The notes under the pieces: model-generated | The model's input: the letters and a program-made list of their open reading frames with translations, nothing else | Told to the model about the DNA's origin: nothing | Databases searched by the model: none | Shown here: positions 53,734-61,919 of the stretch, piece by piece | Numbering within the stretch: position 1 is the first letter of the stretch | Layout of the letters: each line of letters opens with the position of its first letter | Position numbers and translations under genes: made by a program | Source: Thiohalorhabdus denitrificans | Lineage (GTDB): Bacteria; Pseudomonadota; Gammaproteobacteria; Thiohalorhabdales; Thiohalorhabdaceae | NCBI RefSeq assembly: GCF_001399755.1 | Contig: NZ_LJCP01000010.1 | Location: forward strand, 124,001-188,000 | Reading direction: 5' to 3' | DNA: 64,000 bases

Positions 53734-53758
53734 CCCGCCCTTACGGAGCAAGGGCGGG
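53734..53758. terminator. 9-bp hairpin after the flippase gene
   Basis: CCCGCCCTT (53734-53742) pairs with AAGGGCGGG (53750-53758) around a seven-base loop. It starts 17 bases after the flippase stop but lacks a T-tract, so termination is plausible rather than proven. The 180-base gap to the methyltransferase shows nothing else. Confidence 0.45.
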
Positions 53759-53897
53759 TCCGTAGGGGAGACGGTGGACGCACGGATACCCCGTGTCCGC
53801 GGGGGCTGATAAGAATGGGACTCGGGCCTTCCGGTCATCCCCCGTTCCGGGGGAAGGGCTGTCCGGGGGCCGCCATCCCCGGCCATGGAAAGCGTGC

Positions 53898-54671
53898 ATG
53901 TCCACGGACCCTTGTGAGAAACCGGACCCCCAATGGCTGGATGGGGACTTCGAGCGGAAATGGCGGGAGCGGTTCGAGCGCTTCGCGGATAAGGAGGACG
54001 ACGCCGCCATCGCGGGCTGGAGCCAGCACGGCCTGGAGGCCCGCCTGGCTCATTTCCGCCTGCGTTGGACCCCGGAGGAAAACGGCGCCCTGTGGCTGGA
54101 CGCCGGCTGCGGGGCGGGGACGTATACCCGGTATCTGGAGCGGCGGGGGAAGCGCGTCCTGGCCCTGGATTACTCCCTGCCCACCATCCAGAAGGGGCGT
54201 TCCCGGGGGGGTGGCGACACGCTCTGGACCCAGGGGGACGCCGGAAGGCTTCCCCTGGCCGATGACAGCCTGGACGGAGCCCTGTGCTTCGGGGTCACGC
54301 AGGCCCTGTCCGCCTCCGACGCCCTGGTGGCCGAGCTGACCCGGGTGGTCCGCGGTGGCGGGGAGGTCTGGCTCGATGGCCTGAACGGGGGCAGCGCCTT
54401 CGATCTCTGGGCGCGCGCCGCCAGAAGGGTCCGGGGGGACCCGGAGGAGGTGCGATTCGAGTCCCCCCGTCGGCTTGCCCGCATGCTGCGGCGAGAGGGC
54501 GTCCGGAACATCCAACTGTACTGGGTTCCCGTGATGCCGGAGGGCTGGAGCCGGCTCCAGCGCCTATTCAACCGGTCCTGGGCGGCGCGAACCCTGGATC
54601 ATGTCCCCGGCGCGGGTCGACTGCTGTGCCATGCCTTCGTGCTCAAGGGAGAAGCCCCCGATGCCCAGTGA
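53898..54671 (+). CDS. SAM-dependent methyltransferase
   Basis: A 257-residue class I methyltransferase. Motif I is LWLDAGCGAGTYTRYL (about residues 66-80), then LALDYSLPTIQKG (motif II acidic end), GDAGRLPLADDSLDGALCFGVTQAL (motifs III-IV) and VRGGGEVWLDGLNG. It probably methylates a sugar or lipid-linked intermediate of the exopolysaccharide; the sequence alone does not tell. The ATG at 53898 has GGAAAG upstream; an open frame extending 35 codons further is not supported. Confidence 0.8.
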   Translation: MSTDPCEKPDPQWLDGDFERKWRERFERFADKEDDAAIAGWSQHGLEARLAHFRLRWTPEENGALWLDAGCGAGTYTRYLERRGKRVLALDYSLPTIQKGRSRGGGDTLWTQGDAGRLPLADDSLDGALCFGVTQALSASDALVAELTRVVRGGGEVWLDGLNGGSAFDLWARAARRVRGDPEEVRFESPRRLARMLRREGVRNIQLYWVPVMPEGWSRLQRLFNRSWAARTLDHVPGAGRLLCHAFVLKGEAPDAQ

Positions 54672-54713
54672 TGCTCCGGCCTTCGGCCTGCCCATGGCCG
54701 GGTGGGCGCGGAA

Positions 54714-56162
54714 ATGAACGAGGGGCGCACCCGCCGGGACCCCCAGGCGCACCATCCCGGGGAGGAGGAGGGGAAGGGGCCGGAAACGGATATCGGCACC
54801 CTGCTCATCGTGACCTCCGACTTCCCACCGCTGGCCGGGACCAACACCCAACGAGTGCAGAGCTTCGTCCGGCACCTTCCCGATTTCGGTTGGCGCTGCC
54901 GGGTCATCACCCGTGCCGTGGAGGACATGGGCTGGATCGATTCCGGCGAGCTCGCCCATCTGCCTCCCGACCTGGCCATCGAACGAGTGCCCAGCCCTGA
55001 CCCCTTCGCGGTCCGGCGACGCCGCCTGGGGGCCCGGCCCTATGACATCCACGCCGCCGGGGAGGCGGAATGGACACCGTCCCGGGAGGAGGCGGGCCAA
55101 GGGGCGGGGATCGCCGAACGGGCCCGCAAGGCGGTAAGCCAGTGGCTCCACGACGGGCTGGATTACGGCTGGTACGTCCCCGATTCCTCCCGGCCCTGGG
55201 CCGATGCGGCGGCGCGTCGGGGCGTGCGGATCGCCGGGGAAGGCGGGGCGGACGTGCTCCTTACCAGCTGCCCCAGCTACTCCAGCCATGTGGCGGGCCT
55301 CAAGATCAAGCGCCGTACCGGCCTGCCTTGGGTGGCCGATTTCCGCGACCTCTGGGTGGAGCGCCCCGGGCGCCGGGTCCGGAGCCGGTGGCACGCCTTC
55401 CGCGACCGGCACCTGGAGGCGGTCGTGCTGCGAGAGGCCGACCGGGTGGTGGTCACCTCGCCCGCTTGGCAGGAGGCCTTGTGCCGCCAGCACGGGGAGT
55501 GGCTGCGCGAGAAGATGGCCTGGATCCCCAACGGCTACGACCCCAGCAAGGATTCGGGGATGCCCCGGGCGGGGGACCGGGACCGCTACGTGCTCCGGCT
55601 CGTCTATACCGGGGCCATGGATGCCTCCGTGTCCCCGCTTCCCCTCATCGAGGCGCTGGGCCGGCTCAAGGAACGCCATCCCCACCTGATGGGGCGTTTC
55701 CAGGTCCGTCTGGTCGGCTACGCGGGCCACGAGCTCTCGCGGCTGGAGTCGGCCATCGCCGGGCACGGTCTCGAGCCGTACGTCGAGCTGCTGGGCACCC
55801 AGAGCCATGAGCGCTGCCTGCGCGAGCAGGCCGAGGCCGACGTGCTGCTCCTGTTCAGCGCGCCGTGCCACCGCGACACCATCACCGGGAAATCCTTCGA
55901 GTACATGCGCTCGGGACGGCCCATTCTGGCCATGATTCCCCGCTCCGGGGCGCAGGCCCAGATCCTGCGGGCCGCCAATACCGCCTGGATCCTCGACTAT
56001 TCCGACGTGGACGGCGCCATGCGGACCCTGGAGCGACTCGCCCGCGGCCCGGGCGCCCCCCGCGTGGAGCCCCGTTGGGACTACATCCGGCAGTTCGACC
56101 GGCATGCCCTGGCCGGGACGTTGGCCGGGGTCCTCGCGGCCCTGCCGGCCGGCCGGGCCTAG
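54714..56162 (+). CDS. Glycosyltransferase, GT4-like
   Basis: A 482-residue GT-B enzyme with an unusually long hydrophilic N-terminus before IGTLLIVTSDFPPLAGTNTQRVQSFVRHLPDFGW. Later: LTSCPSYSSHVAGLKIKRRTGLPWVADFRDLWVERPGRR, ADRVVVTSPAWQEALC, WIPNGYDP, LVYTGAMDASVSPLPLIEALGRLK and TGKSFEYMRSGRPILAMIPRSGAQAQIL. WVADFRDLW is typical of exosortase-cluster transferases. Start may be ATG 54714 or GTG 54702; both have weak ribosome sites. It follows the methyltransferase by 42 bases. Confidence 0.85.
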   Translation: MNEGRTRRDPQAHHPGEEEGKGPETDIGTLLIVTSDFPPLAGTNTQRVQSFVRHLPDFGWRCRVITRAVEDMGWIDSGELAHLPPDLAIERVPSPDPFAVRRRRLGARPYDIHAAGEAEWTPSREEAGQGAGIAERARKAVSQWLHDGLDYGWYVPDSSRPWADAAARRGVRIAGEGGADVLLTSCPSYSSHVAGLKIKRRTGLPWVADFRDLWVERPGRRVRSRWHAFRDRHLEAVVLREADRVVVTSPAWQEALCRQHGEWLREKMAWIPNGYDPSKDSGMPRAGDRDRYVLRLVYTGAMDASVSPLPLIEALGRLKERHPHLMGRFQVRLVGYAGHELSRLESAIAGHGLEPYVELLGTQSHERCLREQAEADVLLLFSAPCHRDTITGKSFEYMRSGRPILAMIPRSGAQAQILRAANTAWILDYSDVDGAMRTLERLARGPGAPRVEPRWDYIRQFDRHALAGTLAGVLAALPAGRA

Positions 56163-56218
56163 GAGGCCGCGGTGGGCGTCCCGCCATCCATTCAAGCGCG
56201 TTCCGGTGGGGAGGTCCC

Positions 56219-57406
56219 ATGAGAATCCTGGTCCTGGCCGACGAGCTTCCCTATCCGCTCTCCCACGGCCAGCGTCTGCGCATCTTCAACTACGTCCGGT
56301 CCCTGTCCGGGAGGCACCACTTCGATCTCCTGTGTCTGGACGACCGGCCCCTTCCGGAGCCCCTGGAACGCCTCTTCGGGCGGATCGAGATCCTGCCCCG
56401 GGAGGATCCGGCACGGGGCGGGAGGCGAGGGTGGTGGAAGAGCCTGTCGCTGGAGGAGATGGTCCCGGAGGACGGCCGGGTCACCGAGCGCCTGGAGGGC
56501 CTCCTGGCGGAAATCGATTACGACTTGATCTGGATGACCGGGGAGAGGGTGATTCCCAGTGTCCCCTTCGGCCGGGTACCTGTCCTAATGGACCTGGTAG
56601 ACGACGTGGTGCTCACCCTGCTGCGCGAGGCCAAAAGCCAGGTACCCATGCGACGGCGCCTCCAGGCGCTCAAGCGGGCCTTCATGCATTACCGCTTCGA
56701 GCGCCGGTACTACGGCCAGGGGGATGCCTGCTTGGTGGTGGCGGAGCCCGACGCGGAGATGTTCGGCCGTATCTGTCCGTGGGTCCCGGTGCGGGTGGTG
56801 AAGAACGGCGTGGACGCCGAGTATTTCGCCCCGCATGGGCAGGAGCCGGAGGATCCGGTGCTGGTATTCGAGGGAAACATGTCCTTTCCGCCCAATGTGG
56901 ACGCCGTCCGGTACTTCGTGAACCGGGTGCTGCCGCGCATCCGTGAGCGGGTCCCCAAGGCCCTCTTCCGGGTGGTGGGGAAGGACCCGGCGGAGGAGGT
57001 GCGCGCGCTGCAGGGGCCGGGGGTGGAGGTGACCGGATTCGTGGAGGATCTGCGCCCCTACCTCCGCGGGGGCGCGGTCTTCGTGTCCCCCCTGCGCAAG
57101 GGCGCGGGCATCAAGAACAAGATCCTCCAGGCCTGGGCCATGGGGCGACCGGTGGTGGGTACCCGGTTGAGCTTCGGCGGCCTCCAGGTACGGGAGGGCA
57201 GGAACGCGGTGGTGGCCGACGGCCCGCAGGAGATGACCGAGGCGGTGGTGCGCCTGCTTCGGGCTCCGGAGGAGCGCGCGGCGCTCGGCCGGGGAGGGCG
57301 GGAGACGGTGGTGGAGCACTACACCTGGGAGCAGAAGGCCCGGGAGCTCGAGGCCCTGATGCTGGAGACCGCGGCCAAGCACGGAGAGCGAAGCGCCTAT
57401 GCGTGA
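56219..57406 (+). CDS. Glycosyltransferase, XrtA-associated
   Basis: A 395-residue transferase resembling the stp1 type: MRILVLADELPYPLSHGQRLRIFNYVRSLSGRHHFDLLCLDD, LMDLVDDVVLTLLREAK, VVKNGVDAEYFAPHG, VLVFEGNMSFPPNVDAVRYFVNRVLPRIRERVP and SPLRKGAGIKNKILQAWAMGRPVVGT. It is a second copy of the same subfamily as the enzyme at 42.9 kb. GGGGAGG lies at ideal spacing before the ATG. The ligase gene overlaps its end by eight bases. Confidence 0.88.
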   Translation: MRILVLADELPYPLSHGQRLRIFNYVRSLSGRHHFDLLCLDDRPLPEPLERLFGRIEILPREDPARGGRRGWWKSLSLEEMVPEDGRVTERLEGLLAEIDYDLIWMTGERVIPSVPFGRVPVLMDLVDDVVLTLLREAKSQVPMRRRLQALKRAFMHYRFERRYYGQGDACLVVAEPDAEMFGRICPWVPVRVVKNGVDAEYFAPHGQEPEDPVLVFEGNMSFPPNVDAVRYFVNRVLPRIRERVPKALFRVVGKDPAEEVRALQGPGVEVTGFVEDLRPYLRGGAVFVSPLRKGAGIKNKILQAWAMGRPVVGTRLSFGGLQVREGRNAVVADGPQEMTEAVVRLLRAPEERAALGRGGRETVVEHYTWEQKARELEALMLETAAKHGERSAYA

Positions 57407-58748
57407 TGCAGCCCTACTGGTCATTTTCGCCAGCCTCATCCCCTTCGTTCTGGTGCGTCCCTGGACGGGGGTGCTGGTCTGGTCCTGGGTCGGCTTCATG
57501 AACCCCCACCGCCTGGGCTGGGGGGTTGCCCAGGACCTCCCCGTGGCCCTGGTCTTCGGCTCCCTCACGCTGGTGGCCATGTGGCTGCATTCGGATCGCA
57601 AGCCCATTCCCCTCACCCGGGAGACGGTGCTGATCATCCTCCTGATGATCGTGTTCACCATCACCACCTTCACGGCCTGGGTGCCGGAGGCCGCGTGGCC
57701 TCAATGGGAGAAGGTGATGAAGATCCTGGCCTTCGCCCTGGTCACCACCATGCTCATCTACGGGAGGAAGCGCATCCTGGCCCTGCTGGTGGTAGTGGCC
57801 GGCTCGTTGGCCTTCTACGGGGTCAAGGGGGCGGCGTTTGTGGCCAGCACCGGGGGCCAGTACCGGGTCAAAGGGCCCGAACCCTCCTTCATCGGCGCCA
57901 ACACCGCCCTGGGGCTGGCCCTGCTCATGGTCCTTCCCCTGCTGGTGGCCCTGGCCCGGGAGGTGGATAGCACGTGGGGGCGGCGCGCCATCTACGGGGT
58001 GGTGGTCCTCACCGTGATCGCCACGCTGTTCACCTATTCCCGCGGGGCGCTGTTGGGTCTGGCCGTGGTGCTGCCGATCATGCTGATCAAGGCCAACCGG
58101 AAGTTCCTGCTCTTTCTGCTCCTGATCCCTGCGGCCTACAAGGCGCCGGACTTCATTCCCGAGCGGCTTATGGAGCGGGCCGAGAGCATCGAACAGTATG
58201 AGGAAGACCGCTCGGCCATGCAGCGGATCCAGGCCTGGCAGGTGGGCTGGAACGTGGCCCTGGAGCGGCCCTGGTTGGGCGCCGGGTTCAAGCTGGAGGA
58301 GGCCCCGAACGCCCTGTGGCTGGATTACGCGGAATGGCAGGACGAGCATTTCAACCGGTCCCGGGCCGCGCACTCCAACTACTTCCAGATGCTTGGCGAG
58401 CACGGCTTCCTGGGCACGGCCCTCTACCTCCTGCTCCTGTTCTTCACCTTCGGCAGCCTGCGAAGGATCAAGAAACAGGCCCCCGGGGTGGGTCTGGGCT
58501 GGATGGTGAAGTACGCCGACGCCCTGCAGACGGGCCTCATCGCCTACGCCGTGGCGGGGGCCTTCCTGAGCCTGGCCTACTTCGACCTCTTCTATACCTT
58601 CGTCATCCTCGCCGCCATCATGCGCCGGGAGATCGCCGAAGCCACCGAAAAGGTGGCCGCGCACGCCTCCGATGTACGGGGCCCGTTGTCCCGGGCCCCG
58701 GCCCGCGCCGCGACCCCCGTGCCGGCCCAGATGCCGCGCGGGGTGTGA
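57399..58748 (+). CDS. O-antigen-ligase-like protein, exosortase A-associated
   Basis: A 449-residue protein with about ten to twelve membrane helices and a large periplasmic loop containing WQVGWNVALERPWLGAGFKLEEAPNALWLDYAEW and RAAHSNYFQMLGEHGFLGTALYLLLL, the signature of the Wzy/WaaL O-antigen ligase superfamily (PWLGxG, HSxYFxxLxExGxxG). The first residues (LVIFASLIPFVLVRPWTGVLVWSWVGFMNPHRLGWG) match the putative O-glycosylation ligases found with exosortase A, which may join glycans to PEP-CTERM proteins. A role as polymerase is the alternative. It overlaps the upstream transferase by eight bases. Confidence 0.9.
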   Translation: MRDAALLVIFASLIPFVLVRPWTGVLVWSWVGFMNPHRLGWGVAQDLPVALVFGSLTLVAMWLHSDRKPIPLTRETVLIILLMIVFTITTFTAWVPEAAWPQWEKVMKILAFALVTTMLIYGRKRILALLVVVAGSLAFYGVKGAAFVASTGGQYRVKGPEPSFIGANTALGLALLMVLPLLVALAREVDSTWGRRAIYGVVVLTVIATLFTYSRGALLGLAVVLPIMLIKANRKFLLFLLLIPAAYKAPDFIPERLMERAESIEQYEEDRSAMQRIQAWQVGWNVALERPWLGAGFKLEEAPNALWLDYAEWQDEHFNRSRAAHSNYFQMLGEHGFLGTALYLLLLFFTFGSLRRIKKQAPGVGLGWMVKYADALQTGLIAYAVAGAFLSLAYFDLFYTFVILAAIMRREIAEATEKVAAHASDVRGPLSRAPARAATPVPAQMPRGV

Positions 58749-58749
58749 G

Positions 58750-59763
58750 TTGGAAGGCGCCGCTGCCCTCGGCCTGCGCGGCATGGCCGCCATGCTCTCC
58801 CCGGGCGGGGGCCGGGGCCGGCTCGGGGTGCTCATCTATCACCGGGTGCTCGAAGAGGCCGATCCCCTGGACCCCGATATCCCGGACGCCGCGACCTTTG
58901 ACTGGCAGATGGGTCTGCTGGCGGAGGAGTTCCGGCCCCTGCCGCTCGCCGAGGGCGTGGCGGGTCTGGCCCGGGGGACGCTACCGCCACGGGCGGTGGC
59001 CGTGACCTTCGACGACGGCTACGCGGACAACTACACGGTGGCCCTGCCCATCCTGCGCAGGTGGGGGGTGCCCGCGACCTTTTTCATCGCCACCGGCTAC
59101 CTCGGCGGCGGGCGGATGTGGAACGACATAATCACCGAAACGGTCCGTCGCTGGCCGGAGGGGGAGATGGATCTGCGCCATATGGGCCTGGGCCGCTGGC
59201 CCCTGGATGGGGAGGAAGCCCGCCGCGAGGCCCGCATGGGTCTGATCCAGGAGCTCCGCTACCGCCCCCTGGAGGAACGAGAGCGAGTCGTCGAGGGGCT
59301 CGGCGCGGAGCTGGGCGGGCCGCCATCCCCGCGCCTCATGCTGGATCCCGGCGAGGTCCGGGCCCTGGCGGGGGCCGGCATGGAGATCGGCGCCCATACA
59401 CGCAGCCATCCCATTCTTTCCACCCTGGACCCCGACCGCGCCCGCGCGGAGGTGGCGGAGAGCAAGGCCCACCTGGAGGAGATCACGGGGGGGGCATGCC
59501 GGTTTTTCGCCTATCCCAACGGCCGGCCCGGTGAGGACTACGGTCCGGAGCACGTGGATCTGGTGCGCGCCGCGGGCTTCCAGGCCGCGGTTTCCACCGC
59601 CTGGGGGGCTGCAGGCCGGGAGACGAGCCGCTTCCAGATTCCCCGCTTCACACCCTGGAACGGGACCCCCCGAGGGTTCTACCTGGGGCTCCTGCGCAAT
59701 CTGTTACGGGGCCGCGGTCCCCGGGCGGGGGACACGCGGGAGACACTGGCGGAGCACGCCTGA
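58750..59763 (+). CDS. Polysaccharide deacetylase family protein
   Basis: A 337-residue NodB-fold protein of a different subtype from the one at 41 kb: LGVLIYHRVLEEADPLDPDIPDAATFDWQM, VAVTFDDGYADNYTVALPILRRWGVPATFFIATGYLGGGRMWNDII, MEIGAHTRSHPILSTLD and FFAYPNGRPGEDYG. The FDDG aspartates and H-x4-H metal site (HTRSHP) are intact. The start is uncertain: TTG 58750 follows the ligase stop directly, ATG 58783 is eleven codons later. It probably trims acetyl groups from the polysaccharide. Confidence 0.85.
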   Translation: MEGAAALGLRGMAAMLSPGGGRGRLGVLIYHRVLEEADPLDPDIPDAATFDWQMGLLAEEFRPLPLAEGVAGLARGTLPPRAVAVTFDDGYADNYTVALPILRRWGVPATFFIATGYLGGGRMWNDIITETVRRWPEGEMDLRHMGLGRWPLDGEEARREARMGLIQELRYRPLEERERVVEGLGAELGGPPSPRLMLDPGEVRALAGAGMEIGAHTRSHPILSTLDPDRARAEVAESKAHLEEITGGACRFFAYPNGRPGEDYGPEHVDLVRAAGFQAAVSTAWGAAGRETSRFQIPRFTPWNGTPRGFYLGLLRNLLRGRGPRAGDTRETLAEHA

Positions 59764-59788
59764 GAGCCGCTTCCACTCGGGGAAGGCC

Positions 59789-60547
59789 ATGCTGCGCAAG
59801 GTGGGAACCATTCGCCGACAGATGGGGGCACGGGAGGGGGGACTGTACCTCCTGGCCCGTTTCCTCGACCGGGCCAGCGGTGGCCGGGCCGGGCTGTACC
59901 GCTACCACCTCTTCTGGCAGCCGGTTCCCCGGGATCCCCTCCTGCCTCCCGGCAAGGGCACCCGGATCGCAGTGCGTCCCGTCGGCGCCGATGACGCGGC
60001 CCTGGAACGGATGCCCCGGCCCCGGGAGGTGCTGCAGCGTCGCATGGACTCGGGGGACCGGTGCCTGGGCGCCTTCCTGGGCGAGGAGCTGGTAGGTTTT
60101 CTCTGGTACGCCGAGGACCTATACCGCGAGGACGAGGCCCGCTGCACCTATCGCCTGCCTCCCGGTGGGGTGGCGGCCTGGGACTACGACGTCTACATCG
60201 ATCCCCGCCGCCGTCTGAGCCCCGTTTTTGCCCGGCTCTGGGACGAGGCGGCCGCCCGTTTCCGCGCCACCGGTGTGCAGGGAACCTTCAGCCGCATCTC
60301 CGCCTTCAACACCCCCTCCCTGGCCTCCCAGTACCGCCTGGGGGGTCGGAAATGGGGCACGGTAACCTTCCTCCGGCTGGGGAATTGGCAGCTGGCCTTC
60401 TCCAGCCTCGCCCCCCGCCTCCACCTCAGCCGAAGGGCGGAGCCGGTGTACCGGATGACCATACCCGAGGCCGACGATCCGGCCTCTTACGGCCTGGGCA
60501 AGGGGCAGGGCCGGCCGGCCCCGCCCCCCGCCGATCAGAGGGAATAG
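59789..60547 (+). CDS. GNAT-family acetyltransferase
   Basis: A 252-residue protein with a GNAT fold: GTRIAVRPVGADDAALERM, CLGAFLGEELVGFLWYAED (strands before motif A), AAWDYDVYIDPRRRLSPVFARLWDEAAARFRATGVQGTF (acetyl-CoA region) and SRISAFNTPSLASQYRLGGRKWGTVTFLRLG. About 55 residues precede the fold. GGGGAAGG lies before the ATG. The acceptor is unknown, but with two deacetylases nearby a role in acetylating a sugar amine is plausible. Its 3' end overlaps the convergent TPR gene by 13 bases. Confidence 0.75.
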   Translation: MLRKVGTIRRQMGAREGGLYLLARFLDRASGGRAGLYRYHLFWQPVPRDPLLPPGKGTRIAVRPVGADDAALERMPRPREVLQRRMDSGDRCLGAFLGEELVGFLWYAEDLYREDEARCTYRLPPGGVAAWDYDVYIDPRRRLSPVFARLWDEAAARFRATGVQGTFSRISAFNTPSLASQYRLGGRKWGTVTFLRLGNWQLAFSSLAPRLHLSRRAEPVYRMTIPEADDPASYGLGKGQGRPAPPPADQRE

Positions 60548-61254
60548 CCCGCCTCGGCGAGCTTCTCGCGCAGGCCGGGCAGGGGATAGCCTTCCTCGTA
60601 AGCCCGGCGTGCAGCCTCGCGGGCCTTTTCATACTTTTCCAGATCCAGGTAGGCCAGGCCCAGGTTGTACCAGGCCTCGGGGAATTCCTCCTGGATATCC
60701 AGGGCTTCCCGGTATTTATCGACCGCCGTCTCGGACTTTTCCAGGCGGTGCAGGTAGATCCCGTACAGGAGCCGGATCTCGGGGTCCTCGGGCGTGAAGG
60801 CCGCCGCCCGTTGCAGGAAGCACTCCGGCGGGGGGCTGGCGGAGAACTGGGCATGGCTGGTCCATTCCTCCCCGTCCTCCCCGGTGTGGAGCCGGATCAT
60901 GGCGTACAGGGCCTTGTGGTGGTTGGGGAAGGCCATGAGGGTGTAATGCAGGTCCCCAATGGGGGTCTGGCTGTTCTCCCCACCGGCCAGGGTCTGGACC
61001 TGGTTGGTGAAGTGGAAGTCCTCCACCCGTTTAAGAGTGGGGTCCGAGGAGCTGTACTTGCGGTAGTCGTAGGGCCCGTACCCCTGCTCGGTCCCGTCGA
61101 AGCTGGAGCAGGCCCGTCCATCAAGGGACTCGCCGATATACGGCGCCTTTCCGTCCTGGGCGTGAGCCACTGCGGGGAGGACGGAAAGCGTCACGAGAAG
61201 CAGGAAAAGGGCAGCCCGGTCGGTTATGGGAGGAAAAGGGGTCGTAAAAGCCAT
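60535..61254 (-). CDS. Secreted TPR-repeat protein
   Basis: A 239-residue exported protein with signal peptide (TDRAALFLLLVTLSVLPAVAHAQ) and then GKAPYIGESLDGRACSSFDGTEQGYGPYDYR, FHFTNQVQTLAGG, DLHYTLMAFPNHHKALYAMIRLH, an ECFLQRAAAFTPEDPEIRLLYGIYLHRLEKSETAVDKYREAL segment and TPR units (YNLGLAYLDLEKYEKAREAARRAYEEG). Similar proteins with this N-terminal cysteine-containing part accompany exosortase A loci. GAGG lies eight bases before the ATG; an upstream in-frame ATG is less good. It is the only minus-strand gene in this part and converges on the GNAT gene. Confidence 0.78.
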   Translation of the reverse strand: MAFTTPFPPITDRAALFLLLVTLSVLPAVAHAQDGKAPYIGESLDGRACSSFDGTEQGYGPYDYRKYSSSDPTLKRVEDFHFTNQVQTLAGGENSQTPIGDLHYTLMAFPNHHKALYAMIRLHTGEDGEEWTSHAQFSASPPPECFLQRAAAFTPEDPEIRLLYGIYLHRLEKSETAVDKYREALDIQEEFPEAWYNLGLAYLDLEKYEKAREAARRAYEEGYPLPGLREKLAEAGYSL

Positions 61255-61665
61255 GCTGGAAACCTCTGGATGGGCGGGTCCGCTTTCTGAAATGGTCAAG
61301 GCGCTCATCCCATCCTAACCGCCAGGTCCGTCCCGGACAGGGACCATATCCCAAAAAACCGGGTTACTTGACGCGGATCAGCAGGAAGGTCCGGGAATAC
61401 CGGTTTTCCCCTGTCGTTGTTGCCCGGTTCGTGCGTTGTTGCTTTCCAATTCCCGGACTGCCCCTGCGGCGAAGCGGTATTTTGCGGGTGCTCTTGACCC
61501 CATCGGGATGCGGACCTTGGAACCGGGGGAGGCGGGTACTAGCTTGATCCGATGATGCCTGCGCGGGTGCCAGCTTTCCGCCCGGGCCGGGTCCCCGGGG
61601 TCGGCCGGGAGGCGGCTTCGGGTAGAGGGTTCCGACAAGAGGTTTACCGGTACGGGGAGAACGGC
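61255..61665. other. 411-base divergent intergenic region
   Basis: Non-coding gap between the minus-strand TPR gene and the plus-strand ACP gene. It holds the direct repeat CGTTGTTGC at 61415-61423 and 61434-61442 (19-base period), and GGGAA pairing with TTCCC around 61394-61410. TTGACC near 61494 and TACTAG near 61538 are promoter-like hexamers with no good partner. No gene was found; a long minus-strand frame across it is unsupported. Confidence 0.4.
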
Positions 61666-61911
61666 ATGGCGAGCGTGGAGGAAGTACGGCAGGTGGTCGG
61701 CGATGTCCTCCAGCTGGGGGAGCGAACCGCGGCCCTGGAGCGGGAGACCCCGCTGATCGGGAACATCCCCGAATTCGATTCCATGGCGGTGGTCTCGGTG
61801 GTCACCTCCCTGGAGGATCAGTTCGGGGTGGTCATCGAGGACGACGAGATCTCGGCGGAGACCTTCGAGACCGTGGGCAGCCTCGTGGATTTCGTGAACA
61901 GCAAGCTCTAG
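61666..61911 (+). CDS. Acyl carrier protein, exosortase A-associated
   Basis: An 81-residue ACP-like protein: MASVEEVRQVVGDVLQLGER, then IPEFDSMAVVSVVTSLEDQFGVVIEDDEISAETFETVGSLVDFV. Ser39 in the DSM motif is the 4'-phosphopantetheine site. GGGGAGA lies at good spacing before the ATG; the longer open frame upstream is not ACP-like. It is followed by two hydrolase genes and a PLP-decarboxylase gene, the usual company of the exosortase A-associated acyl-activation set; the matching AMP ligase should lie just outside. The carried group is unknown, possibly an amino acid. Confidence 0.88.
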   Translation: MASVEEVRQVVGDVLQLGERTAALERETPLIGNIPEFDSMAVVSVVTSLEDQFGVVIEDDEISAETFETVGSLVDFVNSKL

Positions 61912-61919
61912 GCGCGGGC

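Noticed and set aside
42888-57406. Horizontal-transfer island signs in the exopolysaccharide locus
   Set aside because: Base composition and codon use look like the rest of the window, and no integrase, transposase or tRNA boundary was seen; transfer cannot be supported from this sequence alone.
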